Assembly: GCA_013350335.1 (NCBI GenBank)
Contig: CM023540.1
Span: 48,281,222-48,345,221, forward strand
Direction of reading: 5' to 3'
Length of the DNA stretch: 64,000 bases
From: Chimonanthus salicifolius
Taxonomy: Eukaryota; Streptophyta; Magnoliopsida; Laurales; Calycanthaceae
The notes under the pieces were generated by a model. The model searched no databases and was not told the origin of the DNA. It worked only from the letters and a program-made list of their open reading frames with translations. Of the stretch, positions 42,890-56,237 are shown piece by piece. A program made the position numbers and the translations under genes. Every line of letters starts with the position of its first letter. The stretch's first letter is position 1.

Positions 42890-45800
42890 TTATTTTTTGT
42901 CAGCTAACTCAAGAGATCTAACTGGGCTTGATCAAAGGTGAGGCCCAAAAAAGAAGCCACACATGATTTCAACATGTGAACTTAAACATATACCATAAGC
43001 ATACCCATAAACAAACACAATCACGTAAATTCATAAACGAATTATTCTTCAAACAAATATAGAGTAGCTACAGTCACATAGTGGTTTAGTACATATCTCA
43101 ACACATAAAAGCACCTCATACGGTACTTGACACAAATTATGGTTCCAAGAACCAAAATCAACAAGTTCCATTAAGAGGGAGAAAACCAAGACCACGCCAA
43201 AGCTTATCCTTCCTAAAGTTAATACGGAGGTTCCTCCTCCTCGGAGACATCTCTTGAAAGTTGAGTGGTGTGAGTTAACTAACCTAGTGAAAGAAAAATA
43301 ACAATACAGTCTAATGAACATCAGGTTAGTCAAATAATCAGTATTTTCAAAATAACAATTCAAAGCTTACCAAATCTCATTTCAGTCCACAACTGTCACC
43401 ATCCACCATAACCCCTAGATACTATACTGACACAAATAGTATTAAGTCCCGACACGATCAAAATACTCCTTGCAAGTACATCTCCTGGTATACACCCAAA
43501 AACCAGTATTGACACAATTGAAGTCAGTCACTGTCGACTCACCTGGTCCAGTAGATGTAACCGACACACACAGCTCGACGATAGTTCAATAGTAAATAGT
43601 ACGTGGAAGCAGTATCAACATCATCACATCTCATAAGCATATCACATATGATCAACATTATAAATATTTACAAGCACTTTTCACAATAATGCCTCATGTC
43701 TAGGCATATGAGTGGGTTCATCAATACTGAGTCTTGAAACCACTCATTGCTCAAGATCCAATCATTTTAACCTAGTTTACTCCTACTGCAATGTTAAGTC
43801 TCCTCACTGTAAATATGTGGTATCGAAGTCTCTGTTAACATACAAACATATATACAATCAATAATCAGTCAGAATACATAGCATACAAAACAATACATAC
43901 TTGTAGTATTTCAAATTTATCTTGTTTTTCCAAAAATCTCCAGGGGGAATGGAATTGAGTCTCCTATTTGGTTTCTAACCATTTTAATTTACAATAATCA
44001 GCAATGCATATAATAAATAGGTGCTCAGGCCACTTCTCATATTGTCTTCTAGGCATGACCAGATTGACGTATTGAGTTCGGCCTAGATGTATAAGGTGCT
44101 TAGGCCACTACTCTTATAACGAGTTAGGCCTAGAGGTTACTTAGTACCCGAACCCTTCTTTTCTACCGAGCGTCAAAGTAAATCTCACAGCTACAGATAG
44201 CTACTGGGCTGCGTCAGTCACATATAGAGTGTATCGGCCTAAAAATGAATACAATAAGTAGTACACTATAGTATTTAAGAGAGAAGGGGTTAGTACAATT
44301 TTATTTATCAAAGGGGTATAAACATCACATGAAAACCTAGGATCTAACACATGCATCTTAAATCAAACCAAGATTTTTCATTCAAAGACCGGGTTCCTTG
44401 GAACATGCTTCGAAACCAGGTACTATGGCTTCGGACCTTCGAGCCATTGCCTAAATTAGTCCACAAAACCTCGGAACATGGTTTTTTTCTTCGGATAATC
44501 TGAGGCATAAGTCTCTGATCGCCCGAAGGTGCTTCCGAACTGAAAAATAGAAAACAGGGTTTCGGTGGGTCTCGGTGTGTCTCGGAACATGCCGAGAGAA
44601 GCTCGGATCGTCCGATCTGTTCGATCCGTCCGAAGGAGACTCGGGACATCCCGAAGCAGAGGCAGGAGAAACAGTTAGCCTCTAGACACTTCAAAGTCCC
44701 GAACCAAAGCTCGGAACGTCCAAAGGTGTCATCTTCAAATCGTCCGAAGAACAACTCTCGGACCTTCCGAGAGTCATCTTCTTCCTCTGTCTGCAGCAGC
44801 AGACAGTAACGGCACCGGGAGGGTGAAATACAAATCCAGAAACAGTGAGTTTTCTGCGTTCGTTTTCCACATCCAACTGGTCAGATAGATTCCTCTATGA
44901 GTTCTCTTGACAAAAGGAATAAATTAAAGCTTTAACATTTATTTAAAACATCTGATTTTAACATCAAAACTAGAATGACACAAGAAATTCCAAGTTTTTT
45001 CTTAACTTCAAATTTGTTTTACACACTCAAAACTCAGTCAAATTTATTTATTTTTTATTCTTAACTTGTTAAAATTTAAAAAGGAACACAGTGAGTACCT
45101 TCGCTTCAGTTCTTGGGTTGAAAATCCGAACTTTGAAAAATCTCCCACTTCAAGCTACAGTAAGAATTTTGAAAATAGAAAGGGACGACAACTTGTTGAT
45201 TTCACTGAGGGCAGATGAAGTTTAACTGAGGGAGGGTGAAACCAACTAGGATGAGGGTGAATTATATAGGCTAAGCTGATGGCTGGGTGAGAACCACCTC
45301 ACTGGCAGAGGTGCTGGCCATGTACCAGCGGCAACAATAAAATCCCACAGTAAAAACATTTTTGTAGATAAGTCCCTCTGGGGATTTTACAAATAGGTCC
45401 TATTTTGACAAAAATTAGTTTTTAACTAAAAACATGATTTAAAAAGTTTAAATAATTTAATCCGACTTAATAAAAATGTTGGATTTATTAAACTCTATTT
45501 GTCGTAAAATTTTGGAGGTTTAAAATTTATCAAAAACCAAAGATTTAGACAAAATCCATAATTTGACATTATTTACTTAATTTAACTTGTGTTAAATAAA
45601 AGAGTTTAAAACCTTTATTTTCAAGATTTGGAGAAATAAACTAAACCGTCGTTTTAAAATCTAACATAACATGACTTTTTAAAAAAATTCTTATTTCTGA
45701 AATTATCTAAAAATAATTATTTCTCCCTTTCGGACTCTTTTCGGGAGGCTTTAAATAACATTTTCTGAAAATAAAATAATACTGAAATTTTAAATTAAAA

Positions 45801-47600
45801 TCCTTGACTAAGGAAAACAATTTCATCCATCAATAATCAGATAATTACATACATAGAGGAAATAATAATAATAAATGGTAAAATTACTATTTTGCCCCTC
45901 CAACTAGACGAGTTGGATCATCGAGCTTTCAAGCTCTGACTGGGCCACACCTGTGCTTTTTTGCAAAGCCTTAACCGAAACCTTCAAGATTAACCGATCT
46001 AAGTACGATTTATCATACTAATCAAGCTTAAATCGAGTTAGGGTGTTACAAGAATCCAACCCTTTGTGTAACATCGACTGATATGAGGAATTTTTTGCGT
46101 ACGATTCGGAAAGAGCAACTGAGAGGACGTAGGTCAATTGAAGAATTGTTGGAAGATCTTCAAGAAGGTGGTTTCCATTATTGGCTTGAACATAACAATG
46201 AAGGTCATTTGTCGCATATTTTCTTTGCACATCCATTGTCAGTTACACTTACTAAGAGATATAATAATTTTTTTCTTATGGATTGCACATACAAAACCAA
46301 TATATATTATATGTTATTATTCAATATCGTTGGTGTCACAAGTTGCACATACAAAACCAATAATTTATTCTCATGCTTTGCGTTTATAAGAAATGAGAAA
46401 GTAGAAGATTATGTATGGGCGTTACAAATGTTCAAAAAAAATTTAGAAGTTGATGTTAACCGCCCAGTTTTTATGATGGATATAGATTTGGCATTAAAGA
46501 ATGTTGTTGACAAGGTCTTCCCCGATGCATATCATATTTTCTGCATTTAGCACATCAATAAAAATATTCTTGCTCGTACTAGACATTTCTTTCAAACAGA
46601 AGAAGTATGGGATGCATTTATTTCTGACTAGAATAAATTGGTATTGTCTCCATCCGAAGTATCATTCTCTGAAGCGTGGAATTATTCAAAGAAAATTTCC
46701 AAAATTTTTTTCGAACAGTAAAATATTTAGAAAGCACATGGATACCGTATGAAGAACAGTTTGGCCTGACATGGGTGGGCAAATTTTTACATTTTCAAAA
46801 TCAGTCCACCTCTAGAGTAGAAGGTGTACATGCTGTCTTGAAGAATTATATTGATACTTCGACTGGTGACCTCGATGTTGTTCAAAGTAAGATTTGTAAT
46901 GCCATTCAAAATCAGTATGAAGAGATCACAGCTCAATTTGAAGATGAAGGAATCCAGATTCTTGTTGCATGTGATATTCCATACTTCGATGAAGTGAATG
47001 GCAAGGTATCACATTTTGCACTAAATGAGTTGTATAAGCAATTTGTTATGATGAGAGATAATTAAATGATGTGCAATTGCACAGAACAAATTTCAATGTC
47101 AATGGGCTTACCTTGTGCACATACGATGACATCGATGGGGACGTTACGTTTAGATCAGATCCATTCACAATGGAGAATTGATATCCATTTGTTGAACTCG
47201 AAGGACATTGAAATGAATCGACATGATGATGAATTAAAGGTCTACTTTGATGGGATAAAAAGAAATCTGGATAATTACCTTCATTTGAACTAGATGGGTT
47301 CAAAGATAAAATACATAATGTTATCAGCGATGAGATACATCATGCATTCTTAGGAACGGCATCTACGCTCCGAAAAACTCAAAGGCAAAAACTTCAGCAA
47401 GACGTGACCCTTCTACATTTGAGATTATGGAGAATGCCTCGAATGCAAGAAGATGCAAGACTTGCAAAAATGTTGGGCATAATAGTAGAACATGTCCAAG
47501 TCGGATAACTCCACATGCATCAGCGAGTGCAACAGCTGGTGTAGAGTTCGAGGTTTCTCATGAATCACAAACAATGGATTTGTCTCAATTATCTCAAGTA
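42130..47600 (+). pseudogene. MULE transposase pseudogene (FAR1/FHY3-type)
   Basis: N-terminal exon region at 42320-42745 with a FAR1-type DNA-binding domain (AIAKGFAATIKRS, CLRCDKG, CPFEVRGK, LEHNHE). The transposase core lies at 46083-47065 (RRSIEELLEDLQEGG, FFLMDCTYKTN with the first catalytic Asp, FMMDIDLALKNVV with the second, HFQNQSTSRVEGVHAVLK). Then comes a SWIM zinc finger (CNCTEQISMSMGLPCAH, 47066-47120), and a zinc knuckle (CKTCKNVGHNSRTC) at about 47448-47500. It is disabled by a frameshift near an A run at 42717-42725, a TAG at about 46548, another stop near 46630, a frame change near 46720 and a stop at 47063-47065, besides the LTR inserted at 42792. An intron is likely after atggaccccaag at about 42150 (gtaact donor). 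Confidence 0.87.
42792..46050 (-). mobile_element. Solo LTR, 3.26 kb, inside the transposase gene
   Basis: Begins tgtaacgccccgac and ends gggtgttaca, with a perfect target duplication agaat (42787-42791 and 46051-46055). No internal region. An (AT)n run lies at 42832-42884. The minus-strand start tgtaacaccct and end ggggcgttaca fit large chromoviral (Tekay/Del-like) LTRs; the family is inferred. The transposase reading frame on the two sides joins smoothly across the insertion, which confirms the boundaries. Confidence 0.9.
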
Positions 47601-47754
47601 AGTTAAATATGGACTAGTTCTATTCATTTGTTCATATATATACGATAAAGTATAACATCTATTCATATTTTAATATGTCATGCAGTGGTCTGATGATCTT
47701 ACTGATAATGGCAATTTCCTTCATTGGTGTATGCAGTGAAAAATGTGAAGTTGA

Positions 47755-48010
47755 TTTATCTCAGTGAGTTGAAATTGATGTATTTCAATGTATTTGAGGA
47801 TGATGTATTTCAATGTATTGAATTTGAGGATGATGTATTTCAGTGTATTTGAAGTTGATGTATTTCAATGTACTTGAACTTGATGTATTTCAATGTACTT
47901 GAGGATGATGTATTTCAATGTATTTGAAGTTGATGTATTTCAATGTACTTGAAGATGATGTTAATTAATGTACTTAAAGATGATGTATTTCAATGTCTTG
48001 AATTTGATGT
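47755..48010 (+). repeat. 25-bp minisatellite in the MULE 3' region
   Basis: About nine copies of ttgatgtatttcaatgtact with small variants, period 25 bp (some units shorter or longer). Non-coding. Confidence 0.8.
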
Positions 48011-48146
48011 ATTTGATTTTGAAGTTGAATCTATGCTTGCACATTTTTTTTGTTGAGCATTCACGTGGTTATGATTTCTTAGAAGTGGAAGAGAAGGAAA
48101 AAACAGAAGAGAGAAAAAGAATATTGATGTTAGGAACATAGTCAAA

Positions 48147-48524
48147 ATCGGCTCGCCAAACAATGTGTTTGGCGAGCCGATACACTATTCATAGAGAAAC
48201 ATGGTGCTCCGGGTGTTCATCAGCTCGCCAAACAAAAGTGCTTGGCGAGCCGATACACTGTTCATAGAGAGAACCTGGCTCGCCACAAAGTGTTTGGCAA
48301 TCTGATACTGAATGCGCCTGTACACAGAGTGCTCCCGGTGTTGACAGAGTAAATTCGGCTCGCCAAGATGATGTGTCTGGCGAGCCGATACAAATTTGCC
48401 TTTACACAAAATGCTCCGGGTGTTGATAGTATAAATTTTGCTTGCCAAGATGATGTGTTTGGTAAAGCCGATCCACTGTTCATGGAGAAAATCGGCTCGC
48501 TAAGAAGTGCTTAGCGATCTGGTA
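48147..48524. repeat. MULE hairpin array, part 1 (six units)
   Basis: Six palindromic units of the type tcggctcgccaaac ... tgtttggcgagccgat, spaced by gatacactgttcatagaga-like sequence, the later ones decayed (for example ggctcgctaagaagtg ... cttagcgatc). The array is cut by the LTR inserted at 48525 and continues at 56647. Confidence 0.85.
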
Positions 48525-50569
48525 TGTAACGACCCGACCCAATTTTAGGATCTTGGTAGCGGTGGGGTGAGTGTGGGCCTTGTGGTGGGTCCTAGTTTGC
48601 CCGATTTTGAGTTCGAAGACTCAAAGGGCACTTTAGTAATTTTGAATTATTGAACATTCTGCCATAATTAAAAGTTCGAAAATCACACATGTTTCCTCCG
48701 ACGTTTGTCATTTGATTTCTTCGGGCTTTTTTAAAATATTTTGGAAATTGGAGATTTTTATAAAAAAAAAATAATAATAAATAAATAATTCCAAAACCCT
48801 TAAACCCTTACCCTTCCCTAAAACCCTAGACAACCCGACTCTCTTATATCCCCCTTGCGCAGCACTGTAGCGATTTGCTACAGTGCCACCGCAACCCATC
48901 TTCTTCTCCCATCCCTCTCTCTCGATTCGGTCTCTCTCCTCTCTCTCTTTTCCCCTTTTTGCGGTCCCTCTCTCCGAAGGCTTGCTTGTTTTCTCTCTTC
49001 TTTTGCTCCTCTTCCCTCTCTGTTATTTCCTTTCTCCTTCTTCCCCATCTACCTCTGCCGCCTGAAATCCCATCTGTTGTTCGCTAGATCGGAGGTTCAG
49101 GCCCCCAGCCGCCGAGTTTCTAGCTCTCCCGCCGTCGACTGATTCAAGGTACTTGTTTTCCCTCCTCTCTTTTTCCGCTTTTCCGATTTCCTTCTCCCTT
49201 CCCTTCGTTTTGCCCTTTTCTCTGGTTTCCTTTCTTTCTTCATTTTCCTTCGCCCCCTTTCCTTTCTCTAGGTTACCAGTGGACTCAATCGAGTCATCGA
49301 ATCGACTCAGCTGGGTTCGGTTTTCAACCCAGGCCCAGCTGGTGGTTTGTAATCCAGTGGACCAGGCCTGGCAATTAGGCCCGGGGCTCCAGTCCGACCA
49401 AGATTTGGGTCCGGCCTAGATCTGGTCTGGCCCAATTCTGTTCGGCCCGGCCCAGTTTCCCTCCAACATAGATCTGGTTCAGCCCAGCCCTTGCCCCAGC
49501 CCAATTCGACCCAACTCAGACCCGACCCGTTCTCGGCCCATTTTCATTCCAAGCCTAGTTTGACCCATTTCATCCCAATTCTTGTTTCAACAGATTGAGC
49601 CCCTTCAACCCCTAACTTGTTTTCTCGTATTCGATTTCAAGGACACACACAGGTGATGGAACGGAACTTACCTACCATTTTTAGCATGCATCTATGCATC
49701 ATACTTCTCTATCAAATGTACGGGTATAAAATGCGGGAATGGGGGTCCTCGGTATTATGAGCCACTCGGCAAGGGAACTGTTGATACCATTATATGGCAG
49801 GCCCCTATCTAGGTGTATTTGTATCTGATGCCCGTAGAAGCATATACAAGTTGATTATCTGATGTCACGTTCGATTGGTTGTGTGGTGACATGATTATGG
49901 TTTATTTTTATTGATAATATATTAAGATGCCAACATGCGAATAAGTGATATATGCCTGATTATGGTGTGATATGTCGTGTTGATAAAATGTTGTATGATT
50001 ACGTGATAGTTAGTTTGAACTATTAGACATTATAACATGTTTAGATGTTAACATGTCAGCCCGTGATAAATAGTGATGTATACACATGATTGTTATGTGA
50101 TGAACTATGTTAATAGCATGTGTAGGCATAGAGGTAATTGTGCATACATATAACTGACGTATGTGAGATGCCGATGGGGGCATGGGTACTAGGCAACATG
50201 AGGATCTAGTGACTCCCCTAGCTTGACGGGTAGTAGGGTGGGGATATTATGTGAGACAAGCGCAGTGGAAGGGTGGTTGGACTATAGGGTACCCGGTGGT
50301 TGGACTATGAGTTGAAGTTTTTCCTGGCATGGGTTAGATTGTCAGGTGTGATCTTTAAACACGCCTACGAGGGAGGTGTGGTCCGGTTTGGAGGGCGAGG
50401 TGCCCGAGAGTCCTAAGAGGGACATGTTGTGAGGTGGTCATGGAAACCTCCGGGAAGTTCTAGGGTTGAGTGTTAGCTCACCCAAGGCTAACTTAAAGGT
50501 CATCACAGACACGCTACTCAAGTGCGTGGCGGATGATGCGTCCCTAGTGGTCTAATGGATTGAGTAGGT

Positions 50570-51150
50570 TCGCCTGCGTGGAGACCAGAGGGTGGGATGG
50601 CGATTGTGATCCCCTGATGACAGACTAGGCTGAGGAGGTGCTCGCCCACTCATTGGTCCAGGAATGATGCGGTGAGGGACAGCTCCCGCTACTATGACTT
50701 GTGATCCTTGGATGACCTAGTACGCTGAGGAGGTGCTCGCCTAGTCATTGGTTGAGGGATGATGTGGTGAGGGACTAGCTCCTGATAGTAAGACTTGTGA
50801 TCCCCGAATGACCGAGTAGACTGAGAAGTTGCTCGCCGGGTCATTGGTCGAGGGATGATACTGGTGAGGGACAAATCCCGCTAGTATGACTTGTGATCCT
50901 CGAATGACCGAGTAGGCTGAGGAGGTGTTCGCCCGGTCATTGGTTGAGGGATGATGCGGTGAGGGACAGCTCCAGCTAGTATGACTTGTGATCCCCGGAT
51001 GACTGAATAGGCTGAGGAGGTGGTCGTCTGCTCATTGGTAGATGGATGATGCGGTGACGGACAGCTCCCGCTGGTATGGTTGTGATTCCTCGGATGACCG
51101 AGTAGACTGAGGATGTGCTCGTCAGCTCATTGGTCGAGGGATGGTGTGAT
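50570..51150 (+). repeat. Minisatellite, about 92-bp unit, in the solo LTR
   Basis: About six tandem copies of a unit containing gatgcggtgagggacagctc, gacttgtgatccccg and gatgaccgagtaggctgagg, period about 92 bp, with substitutions spread over all copies. Confidence 0.85.
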
Positions 51151-51420
51151 AAAATATTACAGGCTTAGGACACCTGTGGGGTGAGGACAACATGCGATGT
51201 GATGTGATGAGATATTCCAAGTTAGGACACCTGTAGGGTGGGGACAACTTGTGGTGTGGTGTGAGATGATATTTCAAGCTATGACACCTGCAGGGTGGGT
51301 ATAGTCTGAGGTATGGTAGTCTAGACTATGACACCTGCAGGGTAGATACAATCTGAGGTATCGTATTCCAGGCTATGACATCCTGTACGGTGGGGACAGT
51401 CTGTGGTGTGATGTGATAGT
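51150..51420 (+). repeat. Second tandem array, about 60-bp unit
   Basis: Five diverged copies around ggctatgacacctgcagggt and ggacagtctgtggtgtg, directly after the 92-bp array. Confidence 0.7.
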
Positions 51421-52028
51421 GTGTTTACCAGCGGTTATGACTTTGGGGTTCATTGTTGAGACTTGTGTTGTGAGTGTTGACTCACTAGGAATTTATGGTG
51501 CCTAACGAGTGAGTTCGACTGGCTCACTCAATAGAAGACATATAGAATTCTGTGAAGGGGTAGATACGCCAGTCGTGTGGTGACCAACAGATGGGGTCCA
51601 AGGTTTTAGGTTTGACTATCGAGACTCTGGTGCTTGGTTGAGGAGACTACATATGAGTTTGGTTGGCAGTCCTTTGAGGAATAGTGAGGTGGTTACTCCC
51701 GTATGGTAGTCGGTTTAGGACTCTAGTGAGTCCGACTCTTGGGTTGGTTGTGGTATGTGTGCGGGTTTTCATGAGAGAGTTATAGGTCTGGTCGAGGAGT
51801 ATAGATTCTGATCCTGTTGGAGATCAATACGTACACACGAAGGTGGGTAGACCGCAGCGGATAGGCACAAGAGGGAGTTGTTATAGAGTTATATTGAGTT
51901 GGTTAGAGGATTTACTGGAGGCCCGACAAATGTGGGCCCTTGTGTTAGGGGTAGGGCACCCGTTTGCATAGTCATGTATGTAGACATCATAGACATTGAT
52001 GTGTTCATATAATCATATGCAATGTATG

Positions 52029-55000
52029 TGTGATGACCTAACCCGGAGTAGCGGGTCAATCGAATCGGCTAAAACTAAAAATAGTAAATAGGTCTCTTGA
52101 TTGTATTGTGTGAAATTATGTGTTATTTTCTTTTATTTTTATTGTTTAAAATAAAATAAATAAACACACAAAAACCTAGAATTTAATTAATTTAGGTTCC
52201 CCAATGCACACACCTTTTTCTTTAATTATGAATTTATGAATTTACCCGCTTCGAGTTGAGATTAAATTAATAAAAATTTAAATTATCAAATTAGATTTTA
52301 AATGTGCAAAGTTAAGGATTCCAATTGGAATTGTATAATTAAAAATCTAAAATTTATAAATTAATAAGATTTATTTAGCTGAGATTTTAATTAAATTCAA
52401 ATGATAAATTAAAATTTGTTTTTTTTGTAAATAAATAATTAAACTACTGGATCAATAATTAAGTTTAAATTTTAATAAGCTTGAATATAATCAATAATCA
52501 AATAATTAATCAAATATAAACACCCAAACCCGAGTGGGCCCCTTTGGAGACCCACAACTCTTTTATTCCTTCTAAATCCCACCGTATTCCTCTCTTGTTT
52601 TCCCTTTTATTATTTTATTCTCTTCCCTTTCCTTTTCCTTTTACTTTTCTTCTTCTTCTCTACTTCTTTAAAAAAAATAAAAATAAAAATGGTAACCCCT
52701 ATCTACATTACGATGGAAATTTCCCCAAAATCCCATTCCCTTTATTCTCTCCTTCTCCAAAAATGGCATCTCCTATCTCCATTAAAACCATCTTCCGTCT
52801 CCATCTCTCAATCCCAGGATTTTCGGGACAACCTATCCGACTCCCTCTTCTCTATAAATTCATGTGATTTCGGCAAACCCTCATCTTTATTTTCTAGATC
52901 TCTCACCCTTCCTGCCGATAATCGACGAAGACCGGCGACTGCAGAGACATCAGCAACAATCAGTTCAGATTTTGTTCCCTCTCGTTCTTATTCCGGGTAT
53001 GTGGACTTTTTTTTAAATCTTTTTATCTTTCTCTCTTCTTTATTATTTTACTCTCAGATCCCTCCCTCTTCTCTGACCTCAAAACCATTAAAGTTGCTGC
53101 TAAAAACTTCACAGATTTACTGCTTCCTTCATTTAATCGAAATTGATTGATCCCTTACCCACCTCACATCAGTCCTCAAGTCATCCTAACCTGAGACTGT
53201 TTGTAGACTAGAACCACCAGTCCCTTGGTCATTTCCAAAATTGTAGAATTTATGATTAAATTGTTAAATACTACATGCAGTACGTCCCCTTTAGTTTGAT
53301 TAAATGATTTATAATTCTTTTTAGACTTGTAGAATTTTATTAAGACTCTTCATTAAAAGTAAAGTGTGAGTTTAAAACATATAATACATATATAAATATT
53401 TATATGTTTTAGCTTGAACCCAACTTCTATCAAAATAATTTCCTTCCATGTTTCTTTTAATTTATGTATTTTAAAGTATTGGTTCAAATGCTTTGATGAT
53501 TAAACCCCTCCTTGTTTAAAGAGTAATTTCTTACTTATCCTATTTTCTAACTGCTTATTTTAGTCCACTTTATTAAATTAGGTTTTGGTTTTATGATTTT
53601 GTTTGATTTAAATAACTAAGATTTGTGGTGTCATTAAAGTCTTGTGGTAGACTGATTTGTAAGTCAAAACCAGTTAAATGAGGCCAATTTTTAGTATTGG
53701 ACTTCATTGTTTAAATACTCAATTCAACAATCATGTACCTCTCATCTTACCGTAATTTTCTTAAGTTCCTATATATATATATATATATCAGTCCCAACTT
53801 AGACTCATCTTATACCCCTCTCAAATTGATTGCTGCCAACACTTTGCCTCGACTACTTATTGGTGTTTCCCATGGCTTGCTCTCAAGTTAGAACATGAGA
53901 ATGTGGTTACCTTAGACTTGTTATGAACTATAGAGGACATTCTTCTTTTCAAAAGAATCTTGTAGGTAAATGATTTTTTGGTTTTAACATTTTTATCCTT
54001 TGGACAACAACATCTGCCGTTCAAATTGATTTCATGATTTTATTACTAATTACTTCTATATACGATTCAAGTATGGTAGCAAATTTAGGGAACCTTCACT
54101 GTTTTATTTCAAGTAATTATTTTAATAGGAGTAATGACTTCAATTATATTTATATAATTATTTTTCCTAATAATGCAAGGGATTTCAAAATATGTATATA
54201 AAAGAAGTATTTCATATCCCAAGTGTCAGTATTGTGACAGTATTTACAAGATGATTTTCCCCTCTTTTATTTTATCTTATTTCATCCTACTTAACTAAAA
54301 TATTTATCGATGTGACATCTTAGGATTTTGACATTAAGTCAAACCATTTAATATTTTGAAACTACAACTTGAGCTATTTATAAATTATTTTTTTTTTAGT
54401 AAGATTTATTAGTAACTTAAAAGAACAATTACTTATTCATTAGGCTGTATGTAGGCATCGTTCGAGCATGTAATTTATAGATTCAACTTTCACCGTCTCC
54501 TTGAACCTTAGGAGGACCGTAGATTGTAGTTGGGACAAGCAACATACCTCACATTTATTTAATATGAACTATTAAGAGAGGCTTAATAATTCATGTGTTA
54601 ATGGTACTTCGAACCTTTAAATAAATGTGCAGCACTTCCCGGGTGTTCTATTGATTGATTTCAAGTAGGAATGCGCTTTGATTATCATCTACACTTCGCG
54701 AAGTTTTTAGGTGAGGGAAAACAATACACTATATTTTGTTGTGTATGATATTTTTTATTTTATTTATGTGATTGAGCAATGTAAAAATATTGCCGTATGT
54801 AATGTGTTTTGGGAATATAATGTTGGATCTATGATATGGACTGGGTATATGTAGGAATAGTGGTTATAATCCGGTGCTTACTCACAGTAATGTAAGGGGA
54901 TAGGCTAAATGTTCTAATGGCCGTGAGAGACTTCAGTCTACCTGTATAGTTGGAAGTTAGCCACTAACCTTATTGAAAGGTCCAATAATTATGTTCGTAT

Positions 55001-56237
55001 TGGATGGATGCTTTATTGTCTATTATAGAGTTATTTTTATGTTATTAAGATGGATTTATGATATAGTAGTGTCATAATAATAATATTGTGATATGAATTA
55101 TTATTATGCATGTGTGATATTGTTGAGATTGATTTTGATGTTTTAAAATATGTACATGACTGTTTATGTCAAATTGAGATTATAATCATGTTTAGAATTA
55201 TGAAAATGATTATACTCATGGCATGTTAATATGATTCATAACATGTGGCATGATAATAGAAAAGATGTATAGTAGATATGGCATTGAGCATGTCATCTTC
55301 ATATTCATGGGATGGGTATGGAGGTGTTGGTCGTGATCTTTTATGATGACCTACGACGGTGATAGTTTCAAGGCCTCACTTTTAGTGAGAAGTACCACAC
55401 ATGTGGTAGCTTTGGTTTTTAGGTCATGAAAGATCACGAAGACTGATATTTGGTGGTAGTTGTGTTATGTAGACCCCATTTAATATGGGAATATCACTCT
55501 GTGGTAAGTTATAGGCCTCGCTTCGGCGGGATGGCCACCAAATACAGTGGGTATGTTGTGGAGGAATGAGATATTGAACATTGCATTGAATATTGTGCAT
55601 TGCATGGCATAATGCATGGATATTAAAAGCATATTATTTAATTATATTTTAAGTTCATATTTATAGAGAATAATGGTGATATTATGTTGGGTATAAATTA
55701 TTGTATTCCTTCACTGGGCTTTAGAACTCACACCCCTCACATTGCAGGTAATCCTCTGAACTTAGGATTGGAAGAGGCAGCTGATGTTTAGAGACTCAAG
55801 GATGAATATTTAATTTCTTAGTATAGTCGTGGATTCGTGTGATTGAATTTATTTTATTTGATATTACGTATTTTGAGAGATTTGATTGGTTAGCTTGAAA
55901 TAAATGAGAACTTTGAGGATATTGATTTTATTTTATTTTATGGAATTGGATGTGAGTAGTGAGATTAAATGTGATGTCGATGATAGATGTTATTTATTTC
56001 ATATTGTTGATGACATTATGATTTATGCAATGTGTAAATTGGGCTTGAAGGATTTGATGGCTTCATTATTTCATTCACAATCTTAAAAAATATATATATA
56101 TATACTTATTTTCCCCCAGCTACAAATCTGTGATGTAAGGCCCGTTAGATGCGTTGTTACGTTGAGTGACACCCGTTCAATTTGCAGTTAAGCGGGCCAC
56201 GACCCGTTTAGGCCGTGGAGAGGGGCGGGGTGTTACA
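52029..56237 (+). mobile_element. Solo LTR, 4.2 kb, nested in the previous LTR
   Basis: Begins tgtgatgacctaaccc and ends gggcggggtgttaca. Flanks gtatg (52024-52028) and gtata (56238-56242) form a duplication with one mismatch. A TATA-like ctataaattcatg lies at about 52852-52864, followed by a pyrimidine-rich leader. No pol genes. The ORFs of 107 and 153 codons at 52544-53150 are in the leader region and show no domain. (TA)n runs occur at 53769-53788 and about 56090-56104. Confidence 0.82.

Noticed and set aside
44344..44754. 136-codon minus-strand ORF in the solo LTR 42792-46050
   Set aside because: Rich in repeated tcggaac/ccgaag words of the LTR itself; no recognisable domain; a chance ORF in GC-richer LTR sequence.
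48855..49504. Overlapping Ser/Leu/Phe-rich ORFs
   Set aside because: They come from the pyrimidine-rich leader of a large LTR just after its TATA-like box; no domain and no conserved frame.
50570..51150. Possible CRISPR-like array
   Set aside because: The units are contiguous 92-bp tandem repeats that are diverged throughout, with no conserved repeat/unique spacer pattern, in a plant LTR.
52544..53150. ORFs of 107 and 153 codons
   Set aside because: Same situation in the 4.2 kb solo LTR: they follow a pyrimidine-rich, low-complexity stretch and lack any domain.
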